Assembly (NCBI GenBank): GCA_902459845.2
Contig: CABPSV020000279.1
Span: 8,471-20,268 of the forward strand
Source: Hepatocystis sp. ex Piliocolobus tephrosceles
Taxonomy: Eukaryota > Apicomplexa > Aconoidasida > Haemosporida > Plasmodiidae
Reading direction: 5' to 3'
DNA length: 11,798 bases
Shown: in pieces, positions 7,989 to 11,798 of the stretch
Layout: each line of letters starts with the position of its first letter
Position numbering within the stretch: position 1 is the first letter of the stretch
Translations under genes and position numbers: made by a program
The notes under the pieces: model-generated
The model's database searches: none
What the model was told of the DNA's origin: nothing
Seen by the model: only the letters and a program-made list of their open reading frames with translations

Positions 7989-9983
7989 ATGAGCTTAAAA
8001 AATAAAGAAAATAATAAGAATGACCAAAATAAAAGAAACTATGATGAAACGAAAAAAAAAAAAATTCAAGAAAAACAAAATGATAAAGTAAATGAAAAAA
8101 ATAAAACTACAAAAACAAAAGTAAGCACAAGCACCAAAACAGGTGCCAAAACAAGTGCCATAACAAGTGCCAAAACAAGTGCCAAAACAAGTGCCATAAC
8201 AAGTGCCATAACAAGTGCCATAACAAGTGCCAAAACAAGTGCCATAACAAGTGCCATAACAAGTGCCAAAACAAGTGCCATAACAAGTGCCAAAACAAGT
8301 GCCATAACAAGTGGAATAAAAAGTAGCATACAAAGTGAAATAAAAAGTAGCATACAAAGTGGCATAAAAAGTAGCATACAAAGTGGCATAACAAGTGGCA
8401 TAACGAACCAAAAAAAACATTACTTGAATAACGTTGATAAGACCTTACTAAAAAAAGATATCAACTGTGTTAATTATGCATATAGTAATATAAAAGAAAA
8501 AGGATATATTTCTAAATATGGTAATAAACATAATAACATAGATGAAGATATAAAAAGTTATTACCCTAATACAATACATGCTCTTTTTTCAATTCAAAAA
8601 AAAAAAAGAAAAAGTTTGATAAAAAATAATATATATGGTTGTGCTGATATTAATTACGATGGGATTAAGAAAAATGAAAATACTTATAAAGATAAATCCA
8701 TTAATTCATTAATTTATGACATTTTTTTAAATAATAATATTAATAATAAAAAAAATAATAATTTTAAAATAAATACAAAAAGTTCTACAACTATAAATAA
8801 TAACAACGTTATAAATATAACAAAAAAAAATAAAAATTTGCAAAGTAAGTTAGAAGAAATAAACATATTAAACAATAATATATATAGTGAAAAACATACC
8901 AATTCAAATAAAATCGTAAATAAACGATATAGTAAATATAAAAATAATTTAATTGCAAAAGTAGAAAAAAAACAATACATAGATAATTATACTCAATTAA
9001 TTGAAACAGATAAAGAATTATTATCTATGATTAACGATGCTACTTTTTATGACGAAAAAATTAAAATAGAAAAAGAAGCAAAAAAAAAAAACTTTTCAAC
9101 TCAAACAACTATACAATATGAAAAAAATGAAATTATTACTTTTGCAAAATATTTTTCAAAAAAAATTATAAACGAAGCATTAATTCAAATAACATATCAA
9201 ACGAATATTAAACAAATTCAATCAGTAAAAAAAAAAATATATGACGATAATAAAGAAAATGAACAAACATATACTAAATTACTTAAACATCAAGAAAACA
9301 ATTTACATATGATGCAAGAGCATAGTGTTTTGTTCATGTGAGTTTCATCCGTTGTTTATTCATTTATCTATTTATTGTTTATTCATTTATCTATTTATTG
9401 TTTATTCATTTATCTATTTATTGTTTATTCATTTATCTATTTATTGTCTATCCATTTATCTATTTATTGTCTATATTTATCTATTTATTGTCTATCCATT
9501 TATCTATTTATTGTCTATATTTATCTATTTATTGTCTATCCATTTATCTATTTATTGTCTATATTTATCTATTTATTGTTTATCCGCTGTTTATCCGTTT
9601 GTCCATTTTTTCTCTTTTTCATTCATGTGCTCACTCGCTTATTTGCCCATTAATTTTATCAGATACATGGAAATTTTTAAAAAAATAAACATATTTTCCA
9701 TATCGCGTAATATTATAAATTGTTTAATCGATGAGAATGCAGTATACGTGAAAGAGGTAATGTTTATATGTTTTTTTTTTTTTTTATTTATTTTGAGACT
9801 GTGTTGTTTGTACATCGTATGTGAACATTAACGCTTATATATACATCCCATTTTATATTCTTATTTTTTTTTTTTTTTTGTAGCAAAATGAAGTGGAAAA
9901 AGCAGAAAAGATAAAGTTACAGAACAGCGCCACTAATGTGTTAATAAAAAATTCTATCTCCTTTTTAGCAGCGGAAAAGGTAT

Positions 9984-10015
<32 letters not shown>

Positions 10016-10816
10016 CGCACGTACATACATACATACATCAACGAGCTACTAGTACAACTACTACTACGACTACAAGTACAACTACTACTACGACTACTAG
10101 TACAACTACTACTACGACTACAAGTACAACTACTACTACGACTACTAGTACAACTACTACTACGACTACTAGTACAACTACTACTACGACTACTAGTACA
10201 ACTACTACTACGACTACTAGTACAACTACTACTACGACTACTAGTACAACTACTACTACGACTACTAGTACAACTATTACTACGACTACGCATCTAATTT
10301 ACGTGATCATATTGCAGATTGTTGAATTTATAACTGACGAATTAATAGAAGATTGTTATTATGATTTTTTTTCAACTAATAAAAAAAACATAAATACAAT
10401 TAACAAATTTTTAAATGCATCTAAAATATATAAACACGAAAAAAAAAAAATGGAATTAGGGCATTACAACTTTTTACTAACCGCTGGTATGAACAATAAA
10501 CAAATAGCTACTAATACATACATGATATAACGATTGTATATATACACATGTATTCATATATATATATATATATATATATATTTTTTTAACAAAAGAAAAA
10601 ATCAGTGTTAACATCCCTGTGAAAATAAAAGAGTATATGAATTTAGAAGATGTTATTTTAAAAATTAGAAATTATATTAATAAAAGAATGAAATATTTGA
10701 ATAAAGATTATAACTTGAATTCCTTATTTATTAAAAAAAATGGAAACATAATAATGGTTAGAAAAAGAAATAACAACACAAACGAATTGACTAGCAAACG
10801 AATGACACAAAACTAG
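7989..10816 (+). CDS. large unrecognised protein with TSA(K/I) repeat array, about five exons (642 aa predicted)
   Basis: Spliced plus-strand gene; I do not recognise the product. My exons are 7989-9337, 9663-9756, 9884-9979, 10318-10486 and 10596-10816 (1929 nt, TAG stop). Introns of 325, 127, 338 and 109 nt begin GTGAGT, GTAATG, GTATAG and GTATGA and end TCAG, GTAG, GCAG and AAAG, with compatible phases 2, 0, 0 and 1. The first three are well supported. The fourth uses a weak acceptor, so the end is less sure: stopping at TAA 10528-10530 is possible, as is an extra exon at 11043-11114. Residues 1-46 are Lys/Asn/Glu-rich. Residues 51-138 are 22 tetrapeptides. Residues 150-360 are Asn/Lys-rich low complexity. 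Residues 360-450 and the small exons are helical and look conserved, for example KEQNEVEKAEKIKLQNSA and VEFITDELIEDCYYDFF. No membrane segment or catalytic motif is seen. The start at 7989 follows an A-rich leader; an in-frame ATG at 7788 is an alternative. Confidence 0.75.
8139..8402 (+). repeat. coding 12-bp array, 22 tetrapeptide units
   Basis: Twenty-two in-frame 12-bp units encode residues 51-138 of the large protein. One TGAK is followed by thirteen TSAK or TSAI units, then TSGI, three alternations of KSSI with QSGI or QSEI (a 24-bp higher-order period at 8319-8390) and a final TSGI. A related TSTK lies directly upstream (8127-8138). Being a multiple of three, the array leaves all frames open on both strands, which accounts for the Cys/Thr- and Leu-rich minus-strand frames over 7995-8420. 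The region is probably disordered and Ser/Thr-rich. Confidence 0.95.
9355..9578. repeat. 23/21-bp minisatellite in intron 1 of the large gene
   Basis: Ten tandem units share the core ATTTATCTATTTATTG. Units 1-4 (9355-9446) are identical 23-mers beginning TTTATTC. From 9447 a 23-mer beginning TCTATCC alternates with a 21-mer beginning TCTATAT, making three exact 44-bp dimers (9447-9578). The array fills 224 of the 325 bases of intron 1 (9338-9662), between a GTGAGT donor and a TTTTATCAG acceptor. The open Leu/Ile/Tyr/Cys-rich frames here are artefacts. Confidence 0.93.
10045..10284. repeat. 24-bp minisatellite in intron 3 of the large gene, ten copies
   Basis: Ten units of exactly 24 bp, built from ACTACTAGTACA followed by ACTACTACTACG. 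The first begins GCT instead of ACT, units 2 and 4 carry ACTACAAG instead of ACTACTAG, and the last has one ACT-to-ATT-type change. The array fills 240 of the 338 bases of intron 3 (9980-10317). It reads as TTSTTTTT in the frame that continues into exon 4, and as a Ser/Cys/Arg-rich string on the minus strand. In-frame stops between the exon 3 donor and the array show that it is not translated by simple intron retention. Confidence 0.93.
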
Positions 10817-10910
10817 TACCTAAACGTCTTTTTATATTTTACGCCATCACTTATACATTATTAAAATATTTTTAGACAGATCTAATTATATATCATTCAT
10901 TTATTGATTT

Positions 10911-10984
10911 ATTGATTTGTTGATTTATTGATTTGTTGATTTATTGATTTGTTGATTTATTGATTTGTTGATTTATTGATTTGT

Positions 10985-10990
<6 letters not shown>
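10911..10990. repeat. 16-bp tandem array, five exact copies
   Basis: Five perfect copies of ATTGATTTGTTGATTT, preceded by a half unit (10903-10910) and followed at once by T50 (10988-11037) and GGCAG. If 11043-11114 is the last exon of the large gene, this array and the T run would lie inside its fifth intron; otherwise it lies about 95 bases beyond the TAG stop at 10816. Confidence 0.92.
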
Positions 10991-11038
<48 letters not shown>

Positions 11039-11042
11039 GCAG

Positions 11043-11114
11043 AGTGTAAAAGAGTTACTTTCAAATAAAGCCGACATACTTGAAATTTTTATTAAAAAAA
11101 AAGAAGAAACCTAA
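11043..11114 (+). other. candidate terminal exon of the large gene (23 codons plus stop)
   Basis: Directly after T50-GGCAG, the phase-0 frame reads 23 codons (SVKELLSNKADILEIF, then IKKKEET) and a TAA at 11112-11114. The mixed codons and charged helical character differ sharply from the flanks, as in a real exon. A phase-0 donor is available at 10757 (ATG|GTTAGA) in the preceding exon, giving a 286-nt intron and a 646-residue protein, but GTTAGA is a poor donor. The alternative is that translation stops at TAG 10814-10816 and this is a chance frame. Confidence 0.4.
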
Positions 11115-11134
11115 CCATATATATTTATGTATAT

Positions 11135-11160
11135 CACTCGTAAGAAACAAAAAACGAGTG
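11135..11160. repeat. 7-bp perfect inverted repeat
   Basis: CACTCGT (11135-11141) and ACGAGTG (11154-11160) can pair around a 12-nt A-rich loop. Arms with this G+C content stand out in such A+T-rich DNA. A donor-like GTAAGA overlaps the left arm and loop. It may form a hairpin in a 3' UTR; no family is recognised. Confidence 0.6.
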
Positions 11161-11236
11161 GGACATATGTATAAGACACTAATTGTTTTATGTTACATTT
11201 TTGCGTTTATCCTTTTACTACTACTACTACTACTAC

Positions 11237-11270
<34 letters not shown>

Positions 11271-11752
11271 CAGTTACTACAACTATAAAATTAATGTGTG
11301 TCTCTTCCAACTCTTCGACATTTTAGTCTTTTACATCTCTGTTCGTATTATTTTAATTTTTTTTTTTTTTTATTTGTGGGTAAAAAAAAAAAAAAAAAAA
11401 AAAAAAACACTAAACATTTAATGACTTTAATGATTTTATTTACTCATTTATTATTACTTTTTTAATTGTATCTAATAGGATGTATTATGTCATTTTTTTT
11501 GTTATTTTTTCACCAAACATTGTGAAAAATAAAAAAAAAATCATAACCTATATAATATATATATATACATATATATACATATAAATATGCGTGTTATATA
11601 CCCTTTAGCACATAACTATCTTTTTTTTTTTTTTTTTTTGTAAAATTTATTTTTTTTTAATTTTAATTATCATTGCAAATGTCTATTTATTTATATTTTT
11701 CTTAAAACTATATGTTAATTTTAATTAATTTTTTTTATTTTGACTACTCAAT

Positions 11753-11798
11753 ATGAGCGAAAATCATAACCGTAGCAAAAAAAAAAAAAAAAAAAAAA
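11753..11798 (+). CDS. possible start of another plus-strand gene, cut by the window edge
   Basis: ATG at 11753-11755 opens MSENHNRSK followed by AAA codons to the end of the window. The codons GAG-CGA-type region before the A run is less A+T-biased than its surroundings, and the ATG follows a T-rich then A-containing leader typical of Plasmodium starts. Only about eight informative codons are visible before the homopolymer, so this could equally be intergenic sequence. No family can be inferred. Confidence 0.3.
   Translation, partial: MSENHNRSKKKKKKK

Larger units (their letters stand above)
10817..11752. other. repeat-rich 3' flank of the large gene with an exon-like segment
   Basis: Contents in order are a 16-bp array (10911-10990), T50 (10988-11037), an exon-like segment (11043-11114), a 7-bp inverted repeat (11135-11160), a (CTA)n tract (about 11216-11237) running into a T run ending in CAG (11273), and A/T runs up to 11752. 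Frames spanning 11080-11421 are poly-Lys/poly-Phe composites that I do not accept as a gene. A good donor (GTAAGA at 11140-11145) and acceptor (TTTCAG at 11268-11273) exist, but no frame links them productively to the upstream exons. Confidence 0.55.

Noticed and set aside
7995..8420. Minus-strand open frames rich in Cys/Thr/Gly or Leu/Ala/Val over the coding repeat array
   Set aside because: The 12-bp unit keeps all frames open. The plus frame alone continues into diverse coding sequence and correctly spliced exons.
9325..9831. Plus-strand Leu/Ile/Tyr/Cys-rich frames resembling membrane proteins
   Set aside because: They are translations of the 23/21-bp array inside intron 1; good donor (GTGAGT) and acceptor (ATCAG) sites remove it in frame.
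9853..10293. Minus-strand 146-residue Ser/Cys/Arg-rich frame
   Set aside because: It is the reverse reading of the 24-bp minisatellite in intron 3 plus a poly-Phe tract, with no non-repetitive protein character.
11080..11421. 113-residue frame with poly-Lys, poly-Leu and poly-Phe blocks
   Set aside because: It consists of an A run, a (CTA)n tract and T runs stitched together, with a non-ATG start and no domain character.

Overview
The window reads as nuclear DNA of a malaria parasite (Plasmodium). The evidence is an overwhelmingly A+T base composition, very long homopolymer runs (A51 at 509-559, T66 at 1286-1351, T48 at 5709-5756, T50 at 10988-11037), many (TA)n tracts, Asn/Lys-rich proteins with in-frame low-complexity repeats, and short T-rich GT-AG introns. 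I cannot fix the species. No rRNA, tRNA, CRISPR array, transposon or bacterial-type operon is visible.

Four genes can be supported. (1) Plus strand, 1511-2119: a single-exon, 202-residue, Lys-rich coiled-coil protein that I do not recognise. (2) Minus strand, 3088-4068: a single-exon, 326-residue RRP4-type cap subunit of the RNA exosome, with an N-terminal domain, an S1 domain and a KH-like GxNG motif. (3) Minus strand, 5324-6464: a MORN-repeat protein in four exons. Joined at consensus GT/AG sites they give 633 nt, or 210 residues, and the MORN periodicity runs unbroken across all three junctions. (4) Plus strand, 7989-10816: a large unrecognised protein in about five exons (1929 nt, 642 residues in my model). 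It has a 22-copy tetrapeptide array near the N-terminus and a conserved-looking helical C-terminal half. A small part of a fifth reading frame may begin at 11753 and run off the right edge.

Layout: 1-1510 is non-coding and very rich in homopolymers. Genes 1 and 2 converge on 2120-3087, which holds (TA)n and a 9-bp array. 4069-5323 separates the RRP4 start from the 3' end of the MORN gene. 6465-7988 is a divergent intergenic region between the MORN gene and gene 4. 10817-11752 is repeat-rich, with at least one exon-like segment (11043-11114) that may be the true last exon of gene 4.

The genes do not form an evident pathway: RRP4 is housekeeping RNA decay and processing, the MORN protein is probably membrane- or cytoskeleton-associated, and the other two are unknown. 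The most distinctive property of the window is where its minisatellites lie. A 12-bp array sits in MORN intron 2, a 23/21-bp array fills most of intron 1 of gene 4, a 24-bp array fills most of its intron 3, and a 16-bp array lies just upstream of the candidate last exon. Another 12-bp array is coding. I see no convincing new biological system here; the splice reconstructions and the intron-resident arrays are the points most worth checking.
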